In this document: positions 33,330 to 46,300 of the stretch, in pieces
Position numbering within the stretch: position 1 is the first letter of the stretch
How the letters are laid out: every line of letters starts with the position of its first letter
DNA from: Lunularia cruciata
Lineage: Eukaryota; Streptophyta; Marchantiopsida; Lunulariales; Lunulariaceae
Assembly: GCA_948567375.1 (NCBI GenBank)
Contig: OX419760.1
Location: 47,368,001 to 47,432,000 of the forward strand
Direction of reading: 5' to 3'
DNA: 64,000 bases
Position numbers and translations under genes: made by a program
The notes under the pieces: model-generated
Database searches by the model: none
What the model saw: the letters and a program-made list of their open reading frames with translations, nothing else
What the model was told of the DNA's origin: nothing

Positions 33330-36263
33330 CCAGCCAAGAAAGATATGCACAACAACTACACAAATAGGCAGATGTGTGGAGATTACCATCCTATCAACTG
33401 ATAGACTAGGGCTGATCCATATGCCATGCCTACATTGGAGAACATCTTTGATGCAATTGAGCATGCAAAGGTCTTTAGTACTTTGGATTTTTGAGCAAGA
33501 TATCATCAAAGGCCAATTAGGGAGGAGGATAAGTCCATGATAACATTTTGGGCTACTGATCCTCATGATAAGGATGTATTACATTACTGGAGGTTCTTAT
33601 CATTTGGGTTAAAGAATAGTCTTGCTGAGTTCCAAAGGGTCATGGACATACCCTTGCAGGATTGGATTTTGCTTGGTGCTATATTGATGATATTTTGTTC
33701 TATAACACTACTATGGAGGAGCATGAGAGACATTTGTTGGAGGTGCTTAAGAGAATAAGATCTCATGGACTCAAATTATATCCTAGGAAGTGTAGATTCT
33801 TCCATGATTAGGTTGAGTATTTGGGTCACACTATCTACCTAGGAGGACTTGGTGCTCAACAAACCAAGGTGGAGGAGGCTATTACACATATATCTTGGCC
33901 TACAAGTATGAGTAGAGTGCAAGCATTTCTTGGGTTCGCAAATGTCTATTGTTGCTATGTTAGAGGATTTAGTGTCATTGCCAAAGCCTTGACAAGCTGA
34001 CCAACCTTACAAGAGTGGTGTCGGGGAGATGAGTTTGAGAGAGCTTTTAAAGAGCTCAAGGAGAGGTTGACATTTTCTCATACTCTTAAGAGACCGATCA
34101 GAGGACAACCATTCTAGGTTCATACTAATTGGAGTATGTTGAGGCTTGTAGTAGTGCTCACCCAACATGATGATGACAGGAAGGAGTTTGTGGTGGCCTA
34201 TGCTAGTCGCTCCAACAAATCAACAAAAGTGTAGTATAGTTCATGTAAGGGAGAGTGCTTGGTAGCAATGTGGGCGGTAGCACATTTTCAATGTTACCTA
34301 CTTGGTAACATGGAAACCTATATGTTACCTTCATTCTCATCATTGATCATCAACCACTAAAGTGGTTGATGGAGTCTGACAAGCTTTTAGGGAAGCTTGC
34401 ATGATGGGCTTTGATTTTATAGGAGTATGATTCATGCTTATTCACCAACCTAGAATGATGAATTATGATACAGATGGGTTGAGTAGAAACCCATGTCTCA
34501 ACCAATGTCATCAAACCAAAGTACATTGGCATGGTAAGACAAATGAGGAGATGATGCTAAGTTAGCATGAATCTACTTGTCTATGCATATTTTTTGAGGC
34601 TTTAGTGGTATTTCTCTCAGTGCACACCGGAGGAGTTATTTGAGGTCACAAATCTTGGGGGTGGAGATATTGGTACAATTCAATGAGAAACTAATGATAA
34701 TGTCTAAGTGATGGATTATCTTTGCACTAATGTTGTGGGTGACCTAGTCGATGCCAAGGAGAGAGATTGTATTCTTCAACAAGCCAGATGGTTTAGATTG
34801 GAGGGTTGACACCTTTTTCATTTATGGGAGGATGGTAGAGTGCAAGTAATACCACTTCCATCTTAAAGATTATAGTTGGTCTGTCATGCTCATGAGGAGC
34901 TAGGACATTTTGAAGTAAAACATATGTATAGCTTACTCCTAAGTTATTATTGGTGGCACATATTGCAGACTAATGTACAATAATTTGTTGCCTTATGTGT
35001 AATTTGTGACCAAGTTAGAGCATCATTTAATGCTCCTACACCATAGTTACACCCATTAGCTATCATGAGATAGGGTTACCATTGAAGTTTGGACTTTGTT
35101 GGACCTTTATTGTTGACAATGAAAAGTCATTGGTATGTTTTGGTTATGGTGGAGCACTTCTCCAAGTGGATTGAGTTGGTGGCACTTCTTGACAAATCTA
35201 GAGAAAGGACTGCTCACTTGTTCTTGGATTGGGTTCTTATCATTTTGGTGCACAAGTTGAGGTTTTGACTGATCAAGGTATAGAGTTCTTGGAAGAGTTT
35301 TAGATCTTGTGTGACATGGCCTTGATGATCATTGTACTACCTTCCAAGATCACCCTAAGGTAGATGGCTTAGCAAAGAGTGGTTCAAACAGTGAAGAGAG
35401 GATTGTGTAAGTATGGTTTGGAAAGAGGCAACCTAGGAGATTGGGATCTCTAGTTACCTTGGTTGGCCATGGGCTATTGGCTCAACCGGCAAGCCTCTTT
35501 AGCATCCTTTTTTCTTTACTTTCTACTATATGTATAAGATCTAGATTTACTTGCAGCCATTTGACAAGATGTTATTGTAATTTTGGACTTGGATGATCCA
35601 AACATATGTAGAGCACATGTTCTCAACAGGCAGAGATCTTTCAAAGAGTGATGCCGATGGCCTTTGAGAACTTGGTAATTAATCAACATAGGTATACCTT
35701 ATGTTATACTACTATTCAAAGAGGAGATTATAGACCCTTGATCCATCAATTTTATCTAGGTGACTGTATATTTATAGCAAACAATACCATTGATACATGA
35801 TGTTACTACCGCTACCTTTTGGAGTCCTTGTGTTGGAAGGACATGATGGTGTTGTTTGGAAGGATCATATGCAAAATTATGTGTCATGCCACCTCCCAAA
35901 AATTGATGGCATTATGGACCCAAGCTTAGCACTTGTACGTGCAAGCTTGTGGTGTATGTTATGCAGCTCTTTTGGTGGAGCTACTACTATGTTACTATGT
36001 GATAGTTTTTCAAGAGGATGGCATATGGTATGTTTGACTCCTCCCCTCATAGTGGTTCCTCAAGGATAGTGATTATATCCTAGATGTACTTGACCTATAG
36101 CTAGTTCATCATTTATATGGTATAGATTTGCAAACAAATGACTAACAATGGGGCTTGATAGCAGTTGGCCTCTTGATCTTTGTCCACCATAAGGTATACC
36201 ATATACTTAGAGTAGATGGCTATATGGAGTTAGAAAGATCTAACCACCAGCTAGGGAGTCAAT
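33330..36263 (+). mobile_element. family-2 relic F, segment 3 (reverse transcriptase to integrase)
   Basis: Continues F after E. Reverse transcriptase pieces: DPHDKDVLHYWRFLSFGLKN and AEFQRVMDIPLQDW, with an intact YIDD motif at 33680-33691. RNase H lies around 34.0-34.4 kb. Integrase core LDFVGPLLLTMKSHWYVLVM with VEHFSKWIELVALL is at about 35090-35170. The C-terminal end FGVLVLEGHDGVVWKDH and CHLPKIDGIMDPSLALV (35818-35930) matches G. Stops and frameshifts break all domains. A purine-rich CTAGGGAGTCAAT precedes the LTR start. Confidence 0.78.
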
Positions 36264-36736
36264 TGTGGCCCTTTAGAGTTCATGTATGACTTATGTACAA
36301 GTTGTGCTTCTATAGTATATGATGTTGACAACAATGTATGTTGAGTAGCAATGTACATATCCACAACAATGATCTGAGTAGACAATCAATGAAGAGTTTA
36401 ATTCTTGGGAGTCTGGTTTGGATGAATAAAGACAAAGATAATGCCAATGATATAGATAGACTTTCAATGTGGTGGGAATTTATCCATGGATTTAGGTATT
36501 CAAAGGAAAGAGTTGTTGTAGCTTGTTAGAGTTTGTTATCAAGTTCTTTGGAGTGCTTGATCATGTTGCTTTTAAATAGTTGATGAGAATGGACATGGAG
36601 TCATTTAGTGCTTTTTTAGTGTATTTGCTGAAGAAGGGAAGACGAAGAGATTTGCAAAGTTTTGTATACCCATATAAGATCATATACTATAGAAGCATAA
36701 CTCACACATAAGTCAAACATGAACTCTAAAATGCAA
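36264..36736. repeat. family-2 LTR fragments in inverted arrangement
   Basis: F's 3' LTR begins at 36264 (TGTGGCCCTTTAGAGTTC). A 50-bp stretch 36274-36323 is repeated inverted at 36679-36728 with about 45 of 50 bases equal. The second copy is an LTR start facing the other way, toward lower coordinates. Between them is about 355 bp without a gene. This is where plus-strand relic F meets minus-strand relic G. Confidence 0.65.
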
Positions 36737-36781
36737 ATAATTATTTGTTCTTCATCAACTTAAATCAATTCAAATCATATC
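36737..36781 (-). mobile_element. family-2 relic G, 3' LTR tail left of element C
   Basis: Matches 51150-51185 (TTCTTCATCAACT(C/T)AAATCA). It is the part of G's 3' LTR cut off by element C. Ends ATATC, the left target duplication of C. Confidence 0.65.
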
Positions 36782-37193
36782 TGTAACAATATGGAGTTTA
36801 GCGATGAAGTCAGTTGGGCTCACGAAGTAACATATAAGACAAATTAGCCTAGAATATTCCGGAAGTATCTAAGAAGCTTCTTGGGAAGCTTCCCGGTTAG
36901 CTTAGCTTGCATCTTAAGTAAGTACCTTCTAGAAGCTTCCAACTAGCTTAGCTTGCACGCCAAGTAGGCGGCTTCTAGAAGGAAGCTTCTTGAGAAGCTT
37001 CCTAGTTAACTTGGCTTGCACTCTAAGAAAGCGGCTTGAGGAAGCTTCTTGAGAAGCTTCTCAAGGGCCTTGTATGCTACCTATAAATACCAAAGCCAAA
37101 GCTCATGCTAGGCATTTAGAGTTTTCCCTCATTCAAGTGTCCCAATGTGAGTTTCCATTCTCCTATTTCTCTCCTCGGATTCGGTCTTTTACA
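36782..37193 (+). repeat. family-1 5' LTR of element C
   Basis: 412 bp, TGTAACAATATGG to TCTTTTACA. TATAAATA at 37082-37089. It is followed directly by the primer site TTGGTATCAGAGCAGG (37194-37209). Confidence 0.93.
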
Positions 37194-37464
37194 TTGGTAT
37201 CAGAGCAGGAATGGGATGGATGGAATTTATGGACCACCAAATCCACTTCCACCAAACCATTGGGACTTTCATGTCCAGATATTACCAAAGCATCATTTCA
37301 TACAATTCATCACCTCGCGCTTTGGGCAAGATTTTCTACATATGATCACCGTGTCAAAGGAACCCTTGATACTTCCAGTTGTAACTTATGGAGAATGGTG
37401 GACGTGTTGTATCTATGTGTTAATCAACTAGATAAATTGAGTGTAGTGGAATAGAGTAGTAGCG

Positions 37465-38380
37465 ATGGCGGCAATACCAAATGTTATCCTTGCAATGCAA
37501 CAACAAATCGAGCATCTTACTCGATTGTTGGATGAACAAGACCAGCAACGACGAGAACAGATAGACAGAGCGCCAGTTTGAGATGGAGAAGATCGCATTT
37601 GATTTCCAAAACCCAAGGTGTTTGAAGGCAAGAATCTTCCAGGCACAGTGGAGAATTTTGTGTTTGATTGCGAATGTTACTTTGAAGCCACCAATCTTCA
37701 AGACAAGTTGAAACAAATTCTCTTGGCTTCTAGCCAATTGGATGGCATGGCAAAACTTTGGTGGCAATTTCAAGTAGAAAGAGCTGAATGACAAATTGTT
37801 ACACCGATTTTGACATGGGCAGAATTCAAAGATGCAATACTGGTAGATTTCAAACGATAAATGCCACCCAAGCCGTACGAGATAAATTGGTGGAGTTGAG
37901 GCAGATTGGCTCAGTGAGAAGCTCAATCACACAATTTTAGAACATCATCATGCAAATTCCAGATATCCAAGAAGGTGAAGTTCTGGATCGATTTGTGCGA
38001 GGATTGAAGTCACAAACCAAATTAGAGGTGACCATCCGGGAGCCACAAAACATAGAAGAAGCTATGCAATTGGCTGAGCGTTTTGATTCCTTGGTTGCAA
38101 CAAATTGGTCTTGACCTCGACCTGCACAAAGCCTACCAGTACACTACGCATGAGTGGAAGAACCAGTACCAATGGAGATTGATGCTATCCAACGAAGACC
38201 ACTTGGCACAGCAGATAGAGAAAGATTACGACAAAATGGAGGTTGCTTTTATTGTCGCCAAGTTGGACATTGCATTGCTGAATGTCCACTTAGGAATGGG
38301 CGATCTCGACAAGTTGCCCAGATGGAGTTTGTGGAAAAGAATGATCAGGGAAACAAAGAATCCTAGTAGGAGATTTTGAG
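37465..38380 (+). pseudogene. family-1 gag, element C
   Basis: Starts MAAIPNVILAMQQQIEHLTR. Reads FPKPKVFEGKNLPGTVENF, FEATNLQDKLKQILLASSQL and EPQNIEEAMQLAERFDSLV. A complete CCHC zinc knuckle CFYCRQVGHCIAEC lies at 38244-38285. Only a few stops and small shifts (near 37580, 37790, 38115) interrupt it; it is the best gag of the family here. Confidence 0.85.
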
Positions 38381-38395
38381 CCGCCTACTAGGAGC

Positions 38396-41300
38396 TTGAT
38401 TAGTTCCAATAGGATTGAAGGCTCAACCTATGCAAGTTTGCTTCACTTGCAAGGTACAATATCTAATTGGGGTTGTAGTATTTTGGTTGATTCTGGAAGT
38501 TCAGAGAATTGCATGTCTATGCAAGTAGCAAAGGAATTGGGTATTCCTATCAAGCCAGTGATTGGAAGTAGTTTGATGATGGCGGATGGTAGAAAAGGTT
38601 TTGCATTCCGTACCTTGCATCATGTTACCTTCAAGATTGGGAAGGAGTATTTGGAGTGTATGAGGTTTATAGTGGCACCTCTACACTATGATATCATTTT
38701 GGGTCTACCTTGGCTTGAACGTCATAAGGTTCAATTCGATTGGACCCGACATCAAATTCAAGTACAACACCAAGGTAGGAATTTCTTATAAGGTTGTCTG
38801 GCACCTCTGAGTAAGACATCTAAGAATAATCAGTCCCAAGATGGGAAGTTTGTTCAGAAGGTAGCCATAGAGTAAATCTAGAAAGGAGATGAGTCCCAAG
38901 ATGGGAAGTTTGCCAAGAAGGCAACCATGGAGCAAGCTTGGAAGAGAGATGAGTCCCTAGAAGGGAAGTTTGTTAATGAAGCAGCCATAGAGCAAGCTTT
39001 GAAGGAAGATAAGTCTGTATTTGCGGTGTGGATCAAGCCGATTGCACAAGAACAATCTGAGGAGGGCCAAGTGCCGCATCAAGCAACGGTTGATTGGATA
39101 GTTCAAGAGTTTGCATATGTGTTTCCGGATGATCTGCCAAAGGGATTACCCTCTGATCGAGGTATGCCCTTCAAGATCGAGTTATTGCCAGGGAGTACTC
39201 CAGTGAGTAGACCAATCTATCGGCTCTCACCAAAGGAGTTGGAGGAGTTGCAAACAACACTTATAGAGTTGTTGGAGAAGGATTTCATACGACATAGTAC
39301 CTCTCCATGGGAAGCACCGGTACTATTTGTTCCAAAGAAGGATGGAGGACTTTGTTTCTGTATTGATTACCGTGGGCTCAATAAGCAAACCATGAAGAAT
39401 GCATATCCCTTGCCTCGGATCGATGACCTGCTTGAGCAATTAAGTAGAGCACGCTACTTTTCTAAGCTAGATCTTTGTAGCGGCTATTGGCAAATTCCTA
39501 TTGAAGGAGAGGACATGCAAAAGATTGCCTTTTGCACAAGGTATGGACATTTTGAGTGGAGAGTTCTACCTTTGGGACTCACTAATGCTCCAGCGGTCTT
39601 CATGGATCAGATGCATTGGGTGTTGGAGTGACTATTGGATCAGTCCATGGTAGTGTTCTTAGATGATATCTTAATCTATAGTAGGACAGAGGCAGAACAC
39701 AGGAATCATGTGCGAGAAGTCCTAAGACGACTACGACAATGGAGATTTTACTGCAAGAAGTCAAAGTGTGCTTTTTTGCAGAAGGAGGTTACCTTCTTGG
39801 GTCATAAGATCTCATCAGAGGGGATCAAGATAGAAGAAGAGAAGATCAAGGCCATTACTGATTGGCCTACCTTGAAGGATGCTACCAAAGTACAAGCATT
39901 CAATGGATTGGCCAGTTTTTACCGATAGTTCATCTACTATTATGCTCACGTGGCTGCACCATTGACTGACCTCTTGGGAAAGAACTCGAGCTTCCAATGG
40001 ACCACCAAGCATGAAGAAGCATTCCAGAAGTTAAAGCATATGGTGTCTTCAAGACCCATTCTTCAACCATATGATCCTCAACTATCTTGTGTGGTTGATT
40101 TTGATGCTTCTAACTTTGCAATTGGAGCTATGTTGCAACAAGAATTTCCAGATGGGCTACATCCTATTGCCTTTGTGTCTTGCCGACTAAATTCTCAAAG
40201 AAATTACTCTGTTCGAGATCGGGAACAACTTGCAATGGTGTATGCCACCAAGGTATGGAGGCATTATCTCTTGGGGAAACAAGTGATCATGCGAACTGAT
40301 CACAAGCCATTGTTGTAGACCTTACACCTAGAGCACATGAAGAGTCGACATCATCGATGGGAAGAGCAACTCCAATTGTTCAACATCAAACTTGAGTACA
40401 AACCAGGTCGGTTCCATGTCATCCTTGATGCTCTATCATGACAACCTGATTTGAAGTCTCTTCCTCTCATTGCAGCAGCAATTACGATGGTGTCAATTGA
40501 TCCCAAGATTCATAATGAGTTTCGGTTAGCTGTACAGCAAGATCCCTTCTTCCAAATGGAACATGGTCGGCTAACAACAGGTGACAAGGAGTACAACACC
40601 TTCTCCTTCAAGGAAGGCCTTCTATTCCATGCGGACCGGATCTATGTTCCAGCCAAAGGTGATCTTTGACTTGTGCACATTCAAGAAGCCCATGATTTAC
40701 CCATCACTGGTCACATGGGTGTGGACAAGACCTTGGGTACCCTTCAATGTCAATGGTGGTGGCCCAACATGACACAGGATGTTTGAGAATTTGTCCGATC
40801 ATGTGAGAGCTGCCAACGTAACAAGGCCAGCAACCACAAGCCGGGTGGACTCCTTCAACCGCTTGTCGTTCCATCAGCTTGTTGGGAGCATGTGAGCTTG
40901 GATCTCATCACATCCTTGCCAAAGACAAAACAAGGACACACCGCCATTGTGGTGTTTGTGGATAAGCTTAGTAAGCAAATCCACTTGGCACCAACCTGTG
41001 ATACCGTGGATGCTCCAACCTTAGTGCAAATCTTCTTTGACAATGTCTTCAAGCATCATGGAATGCCATGCGTACTCATCTCCGACCGTGATTCTTGCTT
41101 TACCAGGAAGTTTTGGCAAGCACTCTTTCAGATACTCGGCACCAAGCTTGCTTTGTCCACGGCCTATCATCCTCAAACTGATAGACAAACCAAACGTGCA
41201 AATCGCACATTGGAGGATATGTTGCGTGCCTTTGTCAATGTCCACCATACCAATTGGGATGAATGTCTTGTCGTTGCCAAATTTGCCTACAACAATTCCA

Positions 41301-41990
41301 AACAGGCAAGCACCAGATTCTCTCCTTTCTTTCTCAATTTTGGCCAAGATCTGCTTGTTCCAGATTCTCTTCTTGCTTCCCCTCCATCTCAAGTTCCTCA
41401 TACTTCCACATTCTTGACCACTATATCCCAATCGCTCCAACAAGCCAAGTCTCACCTCCTTGTTGCTCAGAATTGCCAAAAACAATATGCAGACCACCAT
41501 CATCGCAATCTCACCTTTGAAGTCGGTGATAAAGTCATGCTATCCTCTAGTAACCTCCCTCTCCCACTTGATACCCAAGTTAGTAAACTTGCTCCTAATT
41601 GGATAGGACTCTTTGATATCACCCAAATTGTCTCTCTTGTTGCTTATCGTCTTGCCTTGCCTTGTCACATGCGTATCCATCCTTTCTTTCATGTTTCCAA
41701 GTTGAAACCCTTTGTTCCTAACCCCTCTTCCTTTTTCTCTCGAGTCCAACCTCCCCCTCTTCCTATCCCTATCAATGATTATGAGGAGTACAAAGTTGAT
41801 AGTATCCTTGCGCGTTGCCACATTGAACGAGGCCGTCGCCAACATACAGAGTACAAGGTCCTTTGGAAAGGATATCCCCTTCATGATGCCACCTAGGAAC
41901 CTCTTTCTCACCTCCAAAATGCACAGACGGCCATCTAGGAATTCAAAGCTTCACTGGCGACAAGGACGTCATCAACTAGCGGCGGGGGAA
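38396..41990 (+). pseudogene. family-1 pol, element C: one frame, stops only
   Basis: About 1200 codons in a single frame. Protease ILVDSGSSENC (active-site triad intact). Reverse transcriptase [48 protein letters not shown] and FLDDILIY (39656-39679). RNase H VVDFDASNFAIGAMLQQEF. Integrase zinc finger at 40690-40820, core DLITSLPKTKQGHTAIVVFV, DRDSCFTRKFWQ. The catalytic Glu codon reads AAA, Lys, at 41192-41194. Chromodomain YKVLWKGYPLHDAT is then stopped by TAG (41894-41896) at its conserved Trp. Other stops lie near 38789, 38873, 39629, 39926, 40316, 40439, 40667 and 40786. Several are CGA-to-TGA or CAG-to-TAG type. Confidence 0.92.
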
Positions 41991-41992
41991 TA

Positions 41993-42418
41993 TGTAACAA
42001 TATGGAGTTTAGCAATAAAGTCAGTTGGGCTCACGAAGTAACACATAAGACAAATTAACCTAGAATATTCCGGAAGTATCTAGGAAGCTTCTTGGGAAGC
42101 TTCCCGGTTAGCTTAGCTTGCATCTTAAGTAAGTAGCTTCTAGAAGGAAGCTTCTAGAAGCTTCCAACTAGCTTAGCTTGCACGCCAAGTAGGCGGCTTC
42201 TAGAAGGAAGCTTCTTGAGAAGCTTCCTAGTTAACTTGGCTTGCACTCTAAGAAAGCAGCTTGAGGAAGCTTCTTGAGAAGCTTCTCAAGTGCCTTGTAT
42301 GCTACCTATAAATACCAAAGCCAAAGCTCATGCTAGGCATTCAGAGTTTTCCTTCATTCAAGTGTCCCAATGTGAGTTTCCATTCTCCTATTTCTCTCCT
42401 CGGATTTGGTCTTTTACA
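41993..42418 (+). repeat. family-1 3' LTR of element C
   Basis: 426 bp, 14 bp longer than the 5' LTR through an extra partial TCTAGAAGGAAGCT unit. TATAAATA at 42307-42314. Confidence 0.92.
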
Positions 42419-42899
42419 ATATTAATACTTGATCATTCACTCAACAATTTGCCAACAATTGAGCACTTATTAAAATCAACTCTAGCTAAGAGATTCCAAG
42501 TAACGCTCATCAACTTTATGTCCACCGTAGCCAAGAATTCAAAGACTCAACATTAGAAAAGTGAGCTCTTTGGGGCTACACTTTCTAAGGTATACCTTTG
42601 ATTTCAACCTAGATCTCCAACCCTAATGGTCCCATTGACTGCACACTTGACAATGTGAATGGTGCAAGTGATGGTAGGTCCCACCATGTAATCAATACCT
42701 TGAAATTTGACCATCAACAAGAAGTCTATGAGTAATTGCCAAAATACCTCTAACCACCAACACTACTACTCAACACTCAAGAATCTAGGTGCAAGATTAC
42801 AAATGATATGATAACTATTATATATAAAAAAATTTCAACATAATATACTATAAAAGCACAACTCATACATAAGTCATAAATGAACTCTAAAGTGCCACA
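42419..42899 (-). repeat. family-2 3' LTR of G (right part)
   Basis: On the minus strand it begins TGTGGCACTTTAGAGTTC at 42899, preceded by the purine-rich CTAGCTAGGGGGTAGAT tract. It runs left to the insertion point of element C. Confidence 0.7.
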
Positions 42900-43069
42900 A
42901 TCTACCCCCTAGCTAGTGGTTAGATCTCTCTAACTCTAGATAGCTATCTACTCTAAGTATATGGTGTACTCTATGATGGGCAAAGATTAGGAGGCGAGGT
43001 GCTATTGAGCCCCATTGTTGATTGCTTGTTCGCAATCCATACCAAATAAAAGGGTGAACTAGCTATAGA

Positions 43070-43369
43070 TCAAGTACATCTAGGACATAAACATTGTCCT
43101 TGATGAACCATTGTGAGTAGAGGAGTCAGACATGCCATATACAATCCTCTCAAATAGCTATCACACATTAACATAATAACAGCTCTACCAAAAGAGCTAC
43201 ATAACATAAATTGCAAGCCTACATGTACAAGTGTTAAGCTTGGGTCCATAGTACCATCAATCTTTGGAAGGTGGCATGGGGCACAATTGTACACATGATC
43301 CTTCCAAACAATACCATCACGTCCTTCCAACATGAGGACTCCAGAAGGAAAAACTTGACATACTCTCAA
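43070..43369 (-). pseudogene. family-2 pol C-terminal domain
   Basis: 99-codon open stretch with VLMLEGRDGIVWKDH, CAPCHLPKIDGTMDPSLTL and MCDSYLRGLYMACLTP. The same block is in F at 35797-36069, so it is a shared, once-selected coding region after the integrase. No chromodomain could be recognised in either copy. I do not know its exact function. Confidence 0.6.
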
Positions 43370-46300
43370 GATAGTGTGGCCTTTGGTAACATCAAAAGTA
43401 TCATCAGTGGTGTATGTTGTATCTACAAAATCACCTAGATAAATTGATGGATTGGGGATCTATAACCTCTTCCTTGAATAGTAGCATAGCATATGGTATC
43501 CCTATGTTGAGAAATTGCCAAAGTTTCCAAAGGCCATCAGCATCACTCTCCAAAAGATTTCTACCTATTGAGAACATGCATTCATCCATACATCTAGATC
43601 ACATTAAGTCCAAAACTACAATAGCATCTTGATGAATGGCTGTAGGTAAATTTGGAACTCATCCACAAAGTAGAAAGTAAGGAGAGAAGGATGCCAAGGA
43701 GGCTTACCGATTGAACCGATAGCCCATTGCCAACCAAAGTAACTAGAGATCCCAATATCCCAAGTGGCCTTGTTGCAAACCATCCTTCCACAATCCTCTT
43801 CACTATCTGAACCACTCTCTTTACTAAGCCATCTTCTTTAAGGTGATCTCAAGAGGTAGTACAATAATCAATCAAAGCTTTGTCACACAAGACCTAAAAA
43901 TCTCCCAAGAACTTTATACCTTGATCAGTCAAAACCTCAACTGGTACACCAAAATGACTAAGAACCCAATCCAAGAATGAGTAAACCGTCTCACCAACTC
44001 AATCCAATTGGAGAAGTGTTCTACCAAAACCAAAATATATTGATGATATCTCATAGTCAATGAGAAAGGTCCAATAAAGTCCAAACTCCAATGATAACCC
44101 AATCCCATGATAGGTAATGGGTGTAACTATGGCATAGGAGCATTAAATGATGCTCTAACTCTATCACAAACCAAACATCTTGCATCAAACTACTCTACAT
44201 TGATCTGCATACCATGCCACCAATAATGACTCTAGAGTAAGCTATATGTACACTTTACTCCAAAATGTCTTAGCTCCTCATGAGCATGACGGACCAACTA
44301 TGATCTCTAAGATGGAAGTGGTACTACTCATACTCTGCCATCCTCCTATACACAAAGAAAGTGTTTGCCCTTCAACTTAAACCACCTAGCTTGATGAAGG
44401 ACACGGTCTCTCTCCTTGGTCCCAACTATACTACCCACAACACAGATGCAAAGATAATCCATCACTAAGATATCATCATGAATGTCTTACTAAATTGTAC
44501 CACTATCTCCGCTCTTTGGATCTAGGATCTCAATAACTCCTCTTGTATGTGTTGAGAGAGATACCATCAAAGCCTCAAAAAATATACAAAGTAAGGTAGA
44601 TGCATGCCAACCTAGCATCGTCTCCTCATCCATCTCACCATGCCAATGTGCTCCAATCTGATCCTACAGGTTGAGACATGGGTTTCTATTGAACCATTCT
44701 GCATCACGGTTCACCACTTTAGGTCTATGAATAACCATGAAATCATACTCTTGTAAAATTAGAGCCTATTTTGCAAGCTTCCCTAAAAGCTTGTTGGACT
44801 CCATCAACCATTTTAGTGGCTGATGATCAATGATGAGAGTAAAGGGTTACCAAAGAGGTAACATCAAAAATGTTCTATTGCCCATACTACTACCAAGCTC
44901 TCCTTGATATGAACTATACTTCACCTCTGCTGAATTGTTAGAGTGACTCGCATAGGCCACCACAAACTCCTTCCTTATCATTATGTTGGATGACTACTCC
45001 AAGCCCCAACATAATCTAGTTAGTGTGAACTTGAAATTGTCTTCCTCTGATTGGTTCCTCAAAATTAGAGCAAATATCAACCTCTCCTTGAGCTCTAGAA
45101 AATCTCTCTCCAACTCATCTCCCTAACACCACTCTTGTGTAAGCTTGGTCAGCTTTATCAAAGCCTTAGCAACGACACTAAATCATCTAACATATTGGTG
45201 ATAGAAGTTTACCAACCCAAGGAATGCTCGCACTCTGCTCACATCCATAAGCCAAGGAATATATGCAATAGCTTCCACTTTGGTCTACTAAACACCAAGT
45301 CCTAGGGTAGATAGTGTGACCTAATACTCAACCTACTCATGGAATAATTTACACTTCCTAAGATGTAACTTGAGTCTATGAGATCTCAACCTCTCAAACA
45401 CTTCCAAAAATTGTCTCTCATGCTCTTCCACAAAAGTATTACAGACCAAATTTTCATCAATACAGCACCAAGCAAAATCCAATCCTATTAAGATCCTATC
45501 CATGACCCTTTGGAAATCGGCAAGAATGTTTTTTAAACCAAATGGTAAAAACCTCCATTAATATAATGCATCCTTGTTTTGAGGATCAATAGCCCAAAAT
45601 GTTATCTTGGACTTATCTTCCTCCTCCTTGATTTGCAAGTGTTGATACCTTGCTCAAAGATCCAAAATATTGAAGACATTTGCATGCCCGATCACATTAA
45701 AGATCTCTTTCTTTGTAGGCATGGCATATTGATCAGCCTTAGCCTATTAGTTGATAGGATGGTAATCTCCACACATCCGCCTATTTGTATATTGCAATGC
45801 ATATCCTTCTTGGTTAGCATCATTGTAGCTTATGCATACTATCCATGTGAAATCTCTACCAAACTAGTCTCTACTCCGACTTTGAATCAATGCTTTCTCC
45901 ATGTCATTATATCTATAAAGATATCAAAAAATTGGTGTATCATTAGTCAACTCAATCTAATTACTAAGTCCTTTAAAGCACCTTCAAATTGAATTCAAAA
46001 CAACTCATGTAGCTCCTCAAGAACTTCCAAACTCTCTGTCTTTCCCCACATATCAGCTTGGGTCCAAGATTTGGCTCCCAAGTATCCTTTGTAATGGATA
46101 CAAGAGTGGAAGATGTACTTACTAGCTGCTACAACGGGCTCTTGGGAGCAGTAGTGTCATGCTCCTAACCATTAGAGGTCCTAACCTTAGCGTAAAAAAC
46201 TCCCTCTGATCCGGCTGCAAGCTCCATATGTCCTCTAGCTGCATCCCAAGTAGACCAAAGGTGTAACCCAAGTAAACCACGCTCACCTAGATGGACCCCA

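Larger units (their letters stand above)
36782..42418 (+). mobile_element. family-1 Ty3/gypsy chromovirus C, inserted in G
   Basis: 5637 bp, LTRs 36782-37193 and 41993-42418, target duplication ATATC/ATATT (36777-36781, 42419-42423; one mismatch). All pol pieces from 38396 to about 41990 share one reading frame, broken only by stop codons. This makes C the best preserved family-1 copy here. Protease triad Asp-Ser-Gly and FLDD are intact; the integrase Glu is lost. Confidence 0.94.
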
